A stretch of DNA of 64,000 nt from Pseudomonas hormoni (GCF_018502625.1 NZ_CP075566.1:1989001-2053000), one strand, 5' to 3'; positions 8,547-17,108 are shown, numbered from the stretch's first letter. Translations and numbers: made by a program. Notes: a model not told the origin generated them from the sequence alone.

Positions 8547-8932
8547 CGCAATAACTGCTGCAAGATGAGTTGCAGAGTCTGCGGTTCTGGCGTGCCAGTG
8601 ATGCGTAGCGTGGCTTTACCCACTTCAACAACCAGCTCGGAATGAAACTCGAGTTGAGACTGGGCGGCTTGCGAAACATCCGCCGACGCCTCGATCACCT
8701 GGACAGGCAAAAATGTTGCACTCTGGTTAACCGGGCCGAAGGCTCCTTCCTGATACTGGCGCCGCCAGCGAAACACCAGGTTGGCATTGACGTCATGCTC
8801 ACGAGCGATCAACGACACGGAGGCACCAGGCTGAAACGTGGCCTCGACGACCTGGCGTTTGAAGTCCAACGGGAAGTTGGGGCGGCGACCGGGTCGGCGG
8901 GCTGGGGCAACGATATCCAAGATAGTGTCCAC
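8543..8932 (-). CDS. tnpA: IS66 accessory protein TnpA (Orf1), helix-turn-helix
   Basis: A 129-residue first gene of the IS66 operon. The N-terminal half is a helix-turn-helix of the IS3/IS66 Orf1 type: RRPNFPLDFKRQVVEATFQP, then GASVSLIAREHDVNANLVFR and WRRQY. It is likely to bind the element ends. The start lies 69 bp inside the right inverted repeat. A short palindrome (AGTGTCCAnnnnnnnnnTGGACACT) overlaps the promoter and start region and could be an operator. Confidence 0.93.
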   Translation of the reverse strand: MDTILDIVAPARRPGRRPNFPLDFKRQVVEATFQPGASVSLIAREHDVNANLVFRWRRQYQEGAFGPVNQSATFLPVQVIEASADVSQAAQSQLEFHSELVVEVGKATLRITGTPEPQTLQLILQQLLR

Positions 8933-8990
8933 TAAAAATGATGGACACTATTTTTGCTAATTTTGGAGGCTCTCAGGAGTGGGTACTGGC

Positions 8991-9009
8991 CGGACGGTTA
9001 CGTACTACC
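8991..9009. repeat. Right inverted repeat (CGGACGGTTAC) and right target duplication (GTACTACC)
   Basis: CGGACGGTTAC at 8991-9001 is the exact reverse complement of the left end at 2466-2476. GTACTACC at 9002-9009 repeats 2458-2465 exactly. Confidence 0.85.
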
Positions 9010-9628
9010 TTTGCTATCGACGAGAAATGTAGCAGGGGGCGTAAGTCTTGAACGTAATCCCATTTCACCGGTCAGAAACGATCAGCCGCTAAGGCGACAA
9101 AGTCTCGTCCATTGTTCCGAGGGATACGAATAGTCTGTCCGACTGATCCATGACTTCAAGACGGTTCGACTTGAGTTCATCGAATAGCTAGAGATTGCTA
9201 TATGTCAGCTCAATAATCTAAAACAACTCCTCGCAAGGATGGAGGTTCGGCGCCCGCCCTCCGCTGCGCAAGGTTCTGAGTCAAGAGCGCGTTGAATTGC
9301 CCGCATGACGGTCGCATCGAGGTTTCATCAGAGCAGGATAACGACCAAACCTTCGTTGCCAAATATGTATGATCGCTCCGTTGGAAGGTGCGAGAGCCCA
9401 GGAGCTATGGCAAGGCACCTGGCGAGCTACTGCCTCTACTGTCGGCTGCACCAGCAAGGCGTGTTCGTCGGACGCTTACCGCACACCGTCAAAACGCATT
9501 CTTCACCGTTTGGTCGAGCTATTTGATTTGGGCGGGAGAAGTGGTGCGGAGGGGTAGGGTTGCGGAAATAACCGAAAAGATGCGGAAACAATCCAGAGAT
9601 GGTGCAACAGGAATTGCGTACCCCAGAA
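9010..9628. other. Island DNA without a recognisable gene
   Basis: About 620 bp between the transposon end and the tRNA terminator. Open frames on the plus strand (9305-9780) run into the tRNA gene antisense and have neither ribosome sites nor family resemblance. No integrase and no copy of the tRNA 3' end were seen in it. Confidence 0.5.
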
Positions 9629-9662
9629 ACGACAAAGCCCTGAATAATCAGGGCTTTGTCGT
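9629..9662 (-). terminator. Hairpin terminator downstream of tRNA-Ser
   Basis: A perfect 15-bp stem (ACGACAAAGCCCTGA, loop ATAA, complement) lies 9 bp beyond the 3' end of the tRNA gene. The stem contains TTTGTCGT on the transcribed side. Confidence 0.75.
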
Positions 9663-9670
9663 ATCAAATA

Positions 9671-9758
9671 TGGCGGAGGCGATGGGATTCGAACTCATGG
9701 ACCTGTTACAGTCGACGGTTTTCAAGACCGTTGCCTTAAACCACTCGGCCACACCTCC
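9671..9758 (-). tRNA. tRNA-Ser (anticodon TGA)
   Basis: The minus strand reads GGAGGTGTGGCCGAGTGG at the 5' side, the anticodon arm CGGTCTTGAAAACCG with TGA in the loop, a long variable arm, the T arm GGTTCGAATCCC type (here AGTTCGAATCCCAT) and an encoded CCA at 9671-9673. The 88-base length and the long variable arm fit serine. Its 3' end faces the island to the left, the usual side for integrative elements. Confidence 0.95.
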
Positions 9759-9881
9759 GTTTGCGTTGCGGGCGCCATAATACCTGAATGAAACACACTG
9801 TCAAACTCTCTGCATGGCTTGTTACAGAGCGTCTGTTATGATCTTTGCGACTGAACGTTTCAAACCAACAGGAGTGTCGCC

Positions 9882-10553
9882 ATGCGCGAACAGGATTACG
9901 CAGTTAATAACAGCGTGCAGGCTGAGCAGCTAGAGGTTAGCCGCGTCCTGCGCAACACTTACGGCTTACTCGCACTCACCCTCGCATTCAGCGGCGTGAT
10001 GGCGTTTGTCGCCCAGCAGATGCGCGTCGGCTACCCGAATATCTTCGTGGTGCTGATCGGTTTCTACGGCCTTTTCTTCCTTACCAACAAACTCCGTGAT
10101 TCCGCGTGGGGCCTGGTGTCGGCGTTTGCCCTGACCGGTTTCATGGGGTTCCTGCTCGGCCCGATCCTCAACCGTTACCTGGGTATGCAGGGCGGCGCGG
10201 AAGTGGTCAGCTCGGCGTTCGCGATGACGGCGCTGGTGTTTGGCGGTCTGTCGGCTTACGTGCTGATCACTCGCAAGGACATGAGTTTCCTCGGCGGCTT
10301 CATCACCGCAGGTTTCTTCGTGTTGCTGGGTGCGACGCTGGCGAGCCTGTTCTTCCAGATCAGCGGTCTGCAACTGGCGATCAGCGCAGGTTTCGTACTG
10401 TTCTCGTCCGTCTGCATTCTGTTCCAGACCAGCGCCATCATTCATGGCGGCGAGCGTAACTACATCATGGCGACCATCAGCCTGTATGTATCGATCTACA
10501 ACCTGTTCATCAGCTTGTTGCAGATCTTCGGCATCATGAGCCGCGATGATTAA
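9882..10553 (+). CDS. Bax inhibitor-1/YccA family membrane protein
   Basis: A 223-residue integral membrane protein of normal family length with seven hydrophobic segments, from about residue 27 (TYGLLALTLAFSGVMAFVAQ) to the C-terminal YVSIYNLFISLLQIFGIM. The ending is the conserved Y-SIYNLF-SLLQI-G block of the BI-1/YccA family. In E. coli, YccA interacts with the membrane protease FtsH; some bacterial relatives are pH-dependent calcium leak channels. The start has a good AGGAG site 7 bases upstream, and TATGAT at 9837-9842 could be a -10 element. It stands alone and is followed by a strong terminator. Confidence 0.93.
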   Translation: MREQDYAVNNSVQAEQLEVSRVLRNTYGLLALTLAFSGVMAFVAQQMRVGYPNIFVVLIGFYGLFFLTNKLRDSAWGLVSAFALTGFMGFLLGPILNRYLGMQGGAEVVSSAFAMTALVFGGLSAYVLITRKDMSFLGGFITAGFFVLLGATLASLFFQISGLQLAISAGFVLFSSVCILFQTSAIIHGGERNYIMATISLYVSIYNLFISLLQIFGIMSRDD

Positions 10554-10570
10554 TCGCCAGGCTTGAAATA

Positions 10571-10597
10571 AAAACCCGCGAAAGCGGGTTTTTTTTG
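10571..10597. terminator. Rho-independent terminator, probably bidirectional
   Basis: AAAACCCGC-GAAA-GCGGGTTTT followed by more T residues. It lies 18 bp after the BI-1-like gene and 20 bp after the convergent lrp-type gene. Confidence 0.9.
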
Positions 10598-10617
10598 TCT
10601 GCAATTTGAGTAAAGGC

Positions 10618-11055
10618 TCACGCCATCGGCGGCAAACGCCGTTTGACCGGTGTTTTCTTGACGATTGCGGTGTTGGTTTCGGCGTGGGTGTTGAGGCGGT
10701 CGAGCAGGGTGTCCAGCTGTTCCATCGAGCGTACGTGCAAGCGGGCGATGAAGCAGTCGTCGCCGGTCACCTTGTCGCACTCGGTGAATTCGGGGATGGC
10801 CTGGATCTGCCGCTCCACCTCCTGCAACTGGCCCGGCAGCGGGCGGATACGCACGATGGCCTGGAGTTGATAGCCAAAGCATTTGGGATCAATCTCGACG
10901 GTGTAGCCCTTGAGCACGCCGCGTTCTTCGAGGCGGCGCAAACGCTCGGCGACGCTCGGTGAGGACAGGCCGCTGAGGTTCGCCAGGGCCTTGAGAGAAC
11001 GCCGCGAGTCTTCCATCAAGGCCGTGATCAGCACCTGGTCGATATCGTCAGTCAT
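10618..11055 (-). CDS. Lrp/AsnC family transcriptional regulator
   Basis: A 145-residue protein with an N-terminal helix-turn-helix (residues 5-50: DQVLITALMEDSRRSLKALA, then SSPSVAERLRRLEERGVLKG) and a C-terminal RAM ligand-binding domain (VRIRPLPGQLQEVERQIQAI, then VTGDDCFIARL). Such proteins usually respond to amino acids. It is divergent from the EamA exporter at 11189 with 133 bp between them, a common arrangement in which the regulator controls the exporter. The effector cannot be deduced. Confidence 0.92.
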   Translation of the reverse strand: MTDDIDQVLITALMEDSRRSLKALANLSGLSSPSVAERLRRLEERGVLKGYTVEIDPKCFGYQLQAIVRIRPLPGQLQEVERQIQAIPEFTECDKVTGDDCFIARLHVRSMEQLDTLLDRLNTHAETNTAIVKKTPVKRRLPPMA

Positions 11056-11188
11056 GGCTCAACCCCCTGTAAGGCAATTAATCGAAACCGCCTTGATAAA
11101 AAAGGCAGATACCAAGTTTAGCCTGCTTTTTGCGCTGGAGAAGCCCCCCGGCGGATTGGCATACTTTGGGCTCAAACACAGGAGTCTG

Positions 11189-12085
11189 ATGATGGACAAA
11201 ACAATTCGTCACGGGTCATTCGAAATGACCGCCGCCATGCTGATCTCCGGAACCATCGGCTGGTTTGTGCTGGTGTCCGGGCAACCGGTGCTGGACGTGG
11301 TGTTCTGGCGTTGCGTGTTCGGCGCCGGCACGTTGCTGCTGATCTGCGCGGCATTCGGTTTCCTGCGTCCCGGCATTCTGACCCGCACCACCTTCCTGCT
11401 GGCCGTGCTCAGCGGCGTGGCGATTGTCGGGAACTGGGTGCTGTTGTTCGCTTCTTACTCCCGCGCCTCGATTGCCATCGGCACGGCGGTCTATAACGTT
11501 CAGCCGTTCATGCTGGTCGGGTTGGCTGCGCTGTTCCTCAACGAAAAAATCACCCTGCAGAAACTGTTCTGGCTGGGAATTTCGTTTCTGGGGATGCTGG
11601 CGATTGTCAGTGCGCATGGCGAACAGGGCGAGGGCGGCGGTGAATACCTGATAGGCATCGCGCTAGCGCTCGGGGCTGCTTTCCTTTATGCGATTGCAGC
11701 GTTGATCATCAAACGCCTGACCGGCACACCACCGCACCTGATTGCGCTGATTCAGGTCAGCACCGGCGTGTTGTTGCTCGCGCCGTTCGCGCACTTCTCG
11801 GCGTTGGCGCAAGCACCGAGCGCCTGGGCCAGCCTGGTGACACTCGGCATTGTTCACACCGGCGTGATGTATGTGCTGCTGTACGGCGCGATTCAAAAAT
11901 TGCCAACGGCACTGACCGGTGCGTTGTCGTTCATCTACCCGATCGCGGCGATTTTCGTCGACTGGTTTGCCTTCGGCCATCGCCTGGAAACGCTGCAATG
12001 GATCGGTGTCGCCGCGATTCTGCTGGCCGCTGCCGGCATGCAGCAAGGTTGGAGCCTGAAGTTTCGGCGGACAGTGACGCAATAA
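11189..12085 (+). CDS. EamA/DMT superfamily transporter
   Basis: A 298-residue inner-membrane protein with about ten membrane segments arranged as two EamA repeats. The first repeat ends in the conserved YNVQPFMLVGLAALFLNEKI block and the second in ALSFIYPIAAIFVDWFAFGH. Family members export amino acids and other metabolites or take up nucleotide-like solutes. The ATG at 11189 has an AGGAG site 5 bases upstream; a second ATG follows at 11192. The divergent Lrp-type regulator suggests an amino-acid-related substrate. Confidence 0.9.
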   Translation: MMDKTIRHGSFEMTAAMLISGTIGWFVLVSGQPVLDVVFWRCVFGAGTLLLICAAFGFLRPGILTRTTFLLAVLSGVAIVGNWVLLFASYSRASIAIGTAVYNVQPFMLVGLAALFLNEKITLQKLFWLGISFLGMLAIVSAHGEQGEGGGEYLIGIALALGAAFLYAIAALIIKRLTGTPPHLIALIQVSTGVLLLAPFAHFSALAQAPSAWASLVTLGIVHTGVMYVLLYGAIQKLPTALTGALSFIYPIAAIFVDWFAFGHRLETLQWIGVAAILLAAAGMQQGWSLKFRRTVTQ

Positions 12086-12091
12086 CCGGCG

Positions 12092-13132
12092 TCAGATATT
12101 CCAGCGCGGCGCAGTCTTGGCCAGGCGCTGGCGCATCTCGCCGATGTTGCTGGCCAGCTGCCGGATCAATAACCGGTAACCGTCCAGCGGGTTATAGACC
12201 GGTGCGTCCAGGCTTGAATCCGGCGGCAGTTCAACGGGTCGACTGAGCCGTTGCGACGCGCCGGACTTCAACGCCCGCGCCATCCCCACCAGTTGCACCC
12301 GAATCAGCCGATGCTCCGCTTTCAACGCCGATTGCAAATGCGCCATCGCGTTCGGGTCATTGGTATCCGGCCGGGTGTTACTGAGGATTTCCAGGGTACT
12401 GACGCACATCCGCAAATGACGCTGAATCGCATCGAGCTCGGTCATGGAAATCTTCACTTCCTTGGACACCGACGGCATCAGCGAGCGCAGTTGCACCATC
12501 ACCGCGTTCAGGCGATTCATCAACTTCACGTGTTCGTCATCGGTGACGGGCTGGCCATTGATGATGCGCCCGTAAATCGTCGCGCAATCGCGCAGGGCAT
12601 CGGCCAGGTTGTAGCGCCAGGAGTAAACCGCGTACAGCGGCAGCGCGAAGGAAAACGCCAGCGCCAGGGCAATGCCGATCAGGATATCCACGCCGCGCCA
12701 CAGCCCGTCGGTCACTGGGTTATCGCCATGCCCGGCGACGATAAACACGGTGATCGCCGACAGCAGCGCCGTGTAACCTCCCTTGCCAATGGCGTGATAA
12801 GAGAAGAATCCGCAGACCACCGACATCGCAAAATAGGTCAGCCACGGCATTCCGAGCCAGGCCTGTTGCGCCACCAACAGAAGACCGACGCCGGCCCCGA
12901 TCAAGGTGCCGATGGCGCGTTCGGCAGCTTTTTTGCCGATGTTGCCGTGGTGCTGCAAACCGCCGATCACCACCAACATCGTCACCGACGCCCATTCACC
13001 GTGGGGCAGGTGGATGCCGGTGGTCAGCAGGATCGTCGCCAGCAACCCCAGCGATACGCGCACGGCGTGGATCAATTTCGCATGGCGATAGCGCCGGTAC
13101 GGGTCCAGTAACGGACGCAATACCCGGCGCAA
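12092..13132 (-). CDS. FUSC family membrane protein
   Basis: A 346-residue protein with an N-terminal set of about six membrane segments containing the FUSC signature (LPHGEWASVTMLVVIGGLQH then RAIGTLIGAGVGLLL) and a C-terminal cytoplasmic helical region. The family includes the aromatic carboxylic acid efflux protein AaeB, though this one is half the length of AaeB and YccS. The start is a TTG at 13132, because no ATG or GTG occurs before the frame meets the upstream gene; a slightly earlier start is possible. It follows the dehydrogenase by 47 bp and is probably co-transcribed with it. Confidence 0.85.
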   Translation of the reverse strand: MRRVLRPLLDPYRRYRHAKLIHAVRVSLGLLATILLTTGIHLPHGEWASVTMLVVIGGLQHHGNIGKKAAERAIGTLIGAGVGLLLVAQQAWLGMPWLTYFAMSVVCGFFSYHAIGKGGYTALLSAITVFIVAGHGDNPVTDGLWRGVDILIGIALALAFSFALPLYAVYSWRYNLADALRDCATIYGRIINGQPVTDDEHVKLMNRLNAVMVQLRSLMPSVSKEVKISMTELDAIQRHLRMCVSTLEILSNTRPDTNDPNAMAHLQSALKAEHRLIRVQLVGMARALKSGASQRLSRPVELPPDSSLDAPVYNPLDGYRLLIRQLASNIGEMRQRLAKTAPRWNI

Positions 13133-13179
13133 CAGGGGTGGCAGTCTTTGGGCTCTGAAGGTGCTCAGGCTCGTTGTCC

Positions 13180-14805
13180 TCAGAAGATGTAATCGGTGGT
13201 CAGGAAGCTCGAACTGCGGCCGCTGATGATTTCGCTGATCAGGTCTTTGTTGGTCTCCTGGAACTTGGTCGCGACCAGCGTGCGAATCGAAAACACCCGC
13301 AGCGCATCATGCACCGACAACGTCCCTTCGGCGGAATTCTTGCGGCCGTTGAACGGGTAGGTGTCCGGACCGCGCTGACACTGGGCGTTGAGGTTGATCC
13401 GCCCGACCTGGTTGGCGAAGGTGTCCACCAGCCGGCCGACCGCCACCGGGTTTGTGCCGAAGATACTCAGTTGCTGGCCGAAGTCCGACTCCAGGACGTA
13501 ATCGATCACCGTGTCCAGATGCCGGTAAGGCACGATCGGCACCACCGGGCCGAACTGTTCTTCCTGATAGACGCGCATCTGCGGCGTCACCGGGTACAAC
13601 ACCGCCGGATAGAAGAACGATGCACGGGCTTCACCGCCATTGGGGTTGACCACGCGAGCACCTTTGCCGACGGCATCCGCGACCAGCGCGTGCAGATAAT
13701 CGACCTTGCCCGACTCCGGCAACGGCGTCAGGGCCACGCCGCTTTCCCACGGCATGCCGGGTTTGAGGCTGGCGAGTTTGGCGTTGAATTTGTCGATGAA
13801 CGCCTCGACCACGTCTTCGTGGACGAAGAGGATTTTCAGCGCGGTGCAGCGCTGGCCATTGAAGGACAAGGAACCGGTGACCGCTTCGTTTACGGCGTTG
13901 TCCAGATCCACCTCAGGCAAAACAATGCCCGGGTTTTTCGCATCCAGGCCCAGCGCGGCACGCAAGCGATGCGGTTTCGGGTGGAGTTTTTTCAGGTCGC
14001 TGGCAGCCTTGTTGGTGCCGATAAACGCAAAGATGTCGATCTTGCCGCTGGCCATCAGCGCGCTGACCGTCTCGCGGCCGCTGCCGTAGATGACGTTGAT
14101 CACCCCGGCCGGGAAGCTGTCGCGGAACGCTTCCAGCAGTGGGCGAATCAACAGCACCCCAAGTTTGGCCGGCTTGAACACCACGGTGTTGCCCATGATC
14201 AGCGCCGGAATCAGCGTGGTGAAGGTTTCGTTCAGCGGGTAGTTGTAAGGTCCCATGCACAGCGCCACGCCCAGTGGAACGCGGCGGATCTGGCCCAGGG
14301 TGTCCTGCTCCAGCTCGAAACGGCTGGAGCGGCGGTCGAGTTCCTTGAGAGCGTTGATGGTGTCGACGATGTAGTCGCAGGTGCGGTCGAATTCTTTTTC
14401 CGAGTCCTTGAGGTTCTTGCCGATCTCCCACATCAGCAACTTGACCACCGCGTCGCGTTGTTCGCGCATACGACCGAGGAAGGTTTCGACGTGCTGGATG
14501 CGCTCGGCCACGCGCATGGTCGGCCACAGGCCCTGGCCCCGGTCATAGGCGCGGACGGCGGCATCAAGGGCGGTCAGTGCGGTGGCGGCATCGAGCAGCG
14601 GCGTGCTGCCGAGGATGACTTGTTCATCGCCGTTTTCACCGGTCAGGTACACCGGGCTGCGGACTTGGGCGAGGGGACCTGACCAGGTTTTCAGTTCTCC
14701 ATCGACCAGGTATTCACGCTGTTCGGTCTGGCCGTCGAGACGGTATTTTTCCGGGATGTCGCTGGAGTCGGGAAACAGGTTGCCGAGGATGTGTGCTGTG
14801 GTCAT
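13180..14805 (-). CDS. GapN-like aldehyde dehydrogenase (putative NADP-dependent glyceraldehyde-3-phosphate dehydrogenase)
   Basis: A 541-residue aldehyde dehydrogenase superfamily protein. The catalytic cysteine lies in FNGQRCTALK, the Rossmann part has GPYNYPLNE and FKPAK, and the C-terminus has EEQFGPVVPI and QRGPDTYPFNGRKNS, all as in the GapN/ALDH11 branch. The usual general-base motif E-LGG is replaced by ALGLDAKNP, so the conserved glutamate is not in its normal place. Start ATG 14805 has a GGAG site 7 bases upstream; the frame is open to 14832. Substrate identity rests on family resemblance only. Confidence 0.82.
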   Translation of the reverse strand: MTTAHILGNLFPDSSDIPEKYRLDGQTEQREYLVDGELKTWSGPLAQVRSPVYLTGENGDEQVILGSTPLLDAATALTALDAAVRAYDRGQGLWPTMRVAERIQHVETFLGRMREQRDAVVKLLMWEIGKNLKDSEKEFDRTCDYIVDTINALKELDRRSSRFELEQDTLGQIRRVPLGVALCMGPYNYPLNETFTTLIPALIMGNTVVFKPAKLGVLLIRPLLEAFRDSFPAGVINVIYGSGRETVSALMASGKIDIFAFIGTNKAASDLKKLHPKPHRLRAALGLDAKNPGIVLPEVDLDNAVNEAVTGSLSFNGQRCTALKILFVHEDVVEAFIDKFNAKLASLKPGMPWESGVALTPLPESGKVDYLHALVADAVGKGARVVNPNGGEARASFFYPAVLYPVTPQMRVYQEEQFGPVVPIVPYRHLDTVIDYVLESDFGQQLSIFGTNPVAVGRLVDTFANQVGRINLNAQCQRGPDTYPFNGRKNSAEGTLSVHDALRVFSIRTLVATKFQETNKDLISEIISGRSSSFLTTDYIF

Positions 14806-14991
14806 GTCGCTACTCCATGTGATGTAAGCCATGCGCTGGCGGCTTGCAGTTCAGAATTCACTTCAAAGGTTATACGCCTTATTGGTCCGACTTTTTAAGT
14901 CCGGATTTCACGAACCCGCGATCTTTTGACCTGAGAACACACAATGGCCAACGCTGCGGGTAAACTTCGCGCTCTTTCTTAAGGAGTTCAT

Positions 14992-15879
14992 ATGAGTTAC
15001 TACCAGCCGGGCATTCTCGCCACCCCAGTACCGCCTCAAGCCCGTCATATGTTCTTCGCGCTGGAATCCGTCGATGCACTGCCGGCCGCGCTCGACAAGT
15101 TGGCACAGCTGGTGGACGGTAAGTCGGCAGTGGTCGGTTTCGGTGAATCCCTGGTCAAGGCGCTGCACGGGCAGATCGACGGCCTGCGGCCGTTTCCGGC
15201 GCTGACCGGCGTCGGCGTCGACAACCCGTCGACCCAACACGCGCTGTGGTGCTGGCTGCACGGCGTCGACCGTGGTGAGTTACTCAATCGCAGCAACGCC
15301 ATCGAAGCCGCGCTGGCACCGGCCCTGCGTCTGGTGCAGATGAACGAAACCTTCCGCCACCTCACCGGCCACGACCTGACCGGTTACGAAGACGGCACTG
15401 AAAACCCGCACGACGAAGCCGCCGTGGCTGCCGCGCTGGTCGGTGAGGGCGCTGACGGTCTGGTCGGTGGCAGCTTCGCCGCGATCCAGCAATGGCAGCA
15501 TGACCTGAAAGGCTTCCACGCCATGCCGTCCGATGAAAAGGACAACATCATGGGCCGTCGCTTGAGCGACAACGAAGAACTCGATGACGCGCCGATCTCC
15601 GCTCATGTCAAACGCACCGCCCAGGAAAGCTTCGCCCCGGAAGCGTTCGTGGTGCGCCGTTCGATGCCGTGGATCGAAGGTGATCGCGCCGGCCTGATGT
15701 TCCTGGCGTTCGGTTTTTCCCTCGATGCCTTCGAAGCGCAACTGCGCCGCATGAGCGGTCTGGAAGACGGCATCACCGACGGTTTGTACCGCATCAGCCG
15801 GCCGATCACCGGCGGTTACTACTGGTGCCCGCCGATCAAGGATGGTTATCTGAATTTGCGCGCCTTGCGCCTCGGCTAA
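14992..15879 (+). CDS. Dyp-type heme peroxidase
   Basis: A 295-residue dye-decolourising peroxidase, YfeX/DypB-like in length and without signal peptide. The defining GxxDG motif is present in GYEDGTENP (residues 131-139) with the catalytic aspartate, and His205 in ISAHVKRT is the expected heme ligand. A conserved Arg follows in VVRRSMPW. It would oxidise aromatic or dye substrates with hydrogen peroxide; encapsulin cargo tails are not evident. AAGGAG precedes the ATG by 5 bases. A Gfo/Idh oxidoreductase follows 15 bp downstream, probably in the same transcript. Confidence 0.93.
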   Translation: MSYYQPGILATPVPPQARHMFFALESVDALPAALDKLAQLVDGKSAVVGFGESLVKALHGQIDGLRPFPALTGVGVDNPSTQHALWCWLHGVDRGELLNRSNAIEAALAPALRLVQMNETFRHLTGHDLTGYEDGTENPHDEAAVAAALVGEGADGLVGGSFAAIQQWQHDLKGFHAMPSDEKDNIMGRRLSDNEELDDAPISAHVKRTAQESFAPEAFVVRRSMPWIEGDRAGLMFLAFGFSLDAFEAQLRRMSGLEDGITDGLYRISRPITGGYYWCPPIKDGYLNLRALRLG

Positions 15880-15894
15880 AAACAGGGAGTGGTT

Positions 15895-16863
15895 ATGAAC
15901 GTGGTGCGCTGGGGCATGATCGGGTGTGGCAGCGTCGCTGAACGCAAGAGCGGGCCGGCCTTCTACAAGGCGCCCGGCTCGGCGTTGGTGGCGGTGATGG
16001 GGCGGCGACTGGACGCGGTGAGCGATTATGCCGCGCGCCACGGCATTGCCCGGGTCTACACCGACGCTGCAGCGCTGATCAATGATCCCGAGGTGGACGC
16101 GGTGTACATCGCCACGCCACCCGACAGTCACCACGCCTACGCCCTGAGGGTGGCCGCTGCCGGCAAACATTGCTGCGTCGAAAAACCGATGTCGCTGAAT
16201 GCCGGGCAGAGCCGTGAGATGCAGGCGGTGTTTGCCGAGGCCGGGCTGCATCTTTTCGTGTCCTACTACCGGCGTTCGCTGCCGCGCTTCCAGCAAGTGC
16301 GGCAATGGCTGGAAGAGGGGCGGATCGGTGAGGTCCGGCACTTGACCTGGACGCTCACCAAGGCGCCATCGCCTGCTGATCTCGACGGCGCGGACAACTG
16401 GCGCACCGACCCGACGATTGCCGGCGGCGGATACTTTGCCGACCTCGCCAGCCATGGCTTCGATCTGTTCCAGTACCTGCTTGGCGACATCGTCGAAGTC
16501 GCCGGGTTTACCGCGCGGCAGGCTGGGTTGTATGCCGCTGAAGACGCCGTTAGCGCCAGTTGGCGGTTTGCGTCGGGGGCGATGGGGATGGGCTGCTGGA
16601 ACTTCGTGGCGGACCGTCGTGAAGATAGGGTCGAACTGATCGGCAGCCAAGGCCGGATCATGTTCTCGGTGTTCGATGAGCACCCGGTGCAGCTTGAAGC
16701 GGATAAAAGCCTCAGCCTGGACATCGACAATCATCAGCATATTCAGTGGCATCACGTGCTGGGTATGAACGCCCATATCCGTGGTGAGACCAAGCATCCA
16801 GCGGTGGCCGGACAGGCGCTGAAAACCGACTGGGTGATGGACCAGATTCTCAAGCGCGGCTAA
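15895..16863 (+). CDS. Gfo/Idh/MocA family NAD(P)-dependent oxidoreductase
   Basis: A 322-residue cytoplasmic protein. The N-terminal Rossmann fold begins WGMIGCGSVAERKSGPAFYK, followed by the family motif CVEKPMSLN (EKP) around residue 98 and a C-terminal alpha/beta domain with GGGYFADLASHGFDLFQYLL. ATG 15895 is preferred over GTG 15889 for its AGGGAG site. Members oxidise or reduce sugars, inositols or dihydrodiols; the substrate here is unknown. It is followed by a REP pair. Confidence 0.9.
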   Translation: MNVVRWGMIGCGSVAERKSGPAFYKAPGSALVAVMGRRLDAVSDYAARHGIARVYTDAAALINDPEVDAVYIATPPDSHHAYALRVAAAGKHCCVEKPMSLNAGQSREMQAVFAEAGLHLFVSYYRRSLPRFQQVRQWLEEGRIGEVRHLTWTLTKAPSPADLDGADNWRTDPTIAGGGYFADLASHGFDLFQYLLGDIVEVAGFTARQAGLYAAEDAVSASWRFASGAMGMGCWNFVADRREDRVELIGSQGRIMFSVFDEHPVQLEADKSLSLDIDNHQHIQWHHVLGMNAHIRGETKHPAVAGQALKTDWVMDQILKRG

Positions 16864-16885
16864 GCCATGCGCCAGGCAAGCTGCT

Positions 16886-17022
16886 TTTGTGGCGAGGGAG
16901 CTTGCTCCCGCTCGGCTGCGTAGCAGTCGTAATTCCTGCGTACGCGGTATGTCTGAGTGGATGCGGTTGCCTATTTTGGGGCCGCTCCGCGCCCCAGCGG
17001 GAGCAAGCTCCCTCGCCACAAA
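16886..17022. repeat. REP doublet (GTGGCGAGGGAGCTTGCTCCCG type)
   Basis: Two inverted units (TTTGTGGCGAGGGAGCTTGC and its complement at 17003-17022) separated by about 90 bp. The same type occurs at 34169 and 53682. Confidence 0.85.
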
Positions 17023-17108
17023 GTTCTGGTCAGGCCTGAATCAAGGTATCCGACCGGCTCTAACCTTATACCCAAACAATATTTCTCAAGCCTGCCATTA
17101 GAACTCTA

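Larger units (their letters stand above)
2466..9001. mobile_element. IS66-type transposable unit with signalling cargo
   Basis: The 6,536-bp stretch is framed by 11-bp perfect inverted repeats and an 8-bp perfect direct repeat outside them. Its right third is a normal IS66 operon (tnpA-tnpB-tnpC, 8932 to 6659). Its left two thirds hold cargo: a sensor kinase, a truncated response regulator, a chemoreceptor pseudogene, and YceI and pRiA4b ORF-3 remnants. The element therefore seems to have moved as one piece. A plain IS66 of about 2.4 kb would end near 6.62 kb; only a bare GTAAC is seen at 6622, so the working left end is the one at 2466. Cargo genes in IS66 elements are known in general; this cargo is inferred from sequence alone. 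Confidence 0.78.

Noticed and set aside
9388..9780. A plus-strand frame crossing the tRNA-Ser gene
   Set aside because: It runs antisense through the tRNA and terminator and has no ribosome site.
13174..14682. A 502-codon open frame on the plus strand opposite the GapN-like gene
   Set aside because: It is a mirror of the coding strand in G+C-rich DNA, has no ribosome site and no family resemblance; the minus frame has all aldehyde dehydrogenase motifs.
15280..17019. A 579-codon minus frame opposite the Dyp peroxidase and Gfo/Idh genes
   Set aside because: It runs antisense through two recognised genes and a REP pair.
16886..17022. Possible CRISPR-like repeat array
   Set aside because: Only inverted pairs of a REP unit, no regular spacers and no cas genes.
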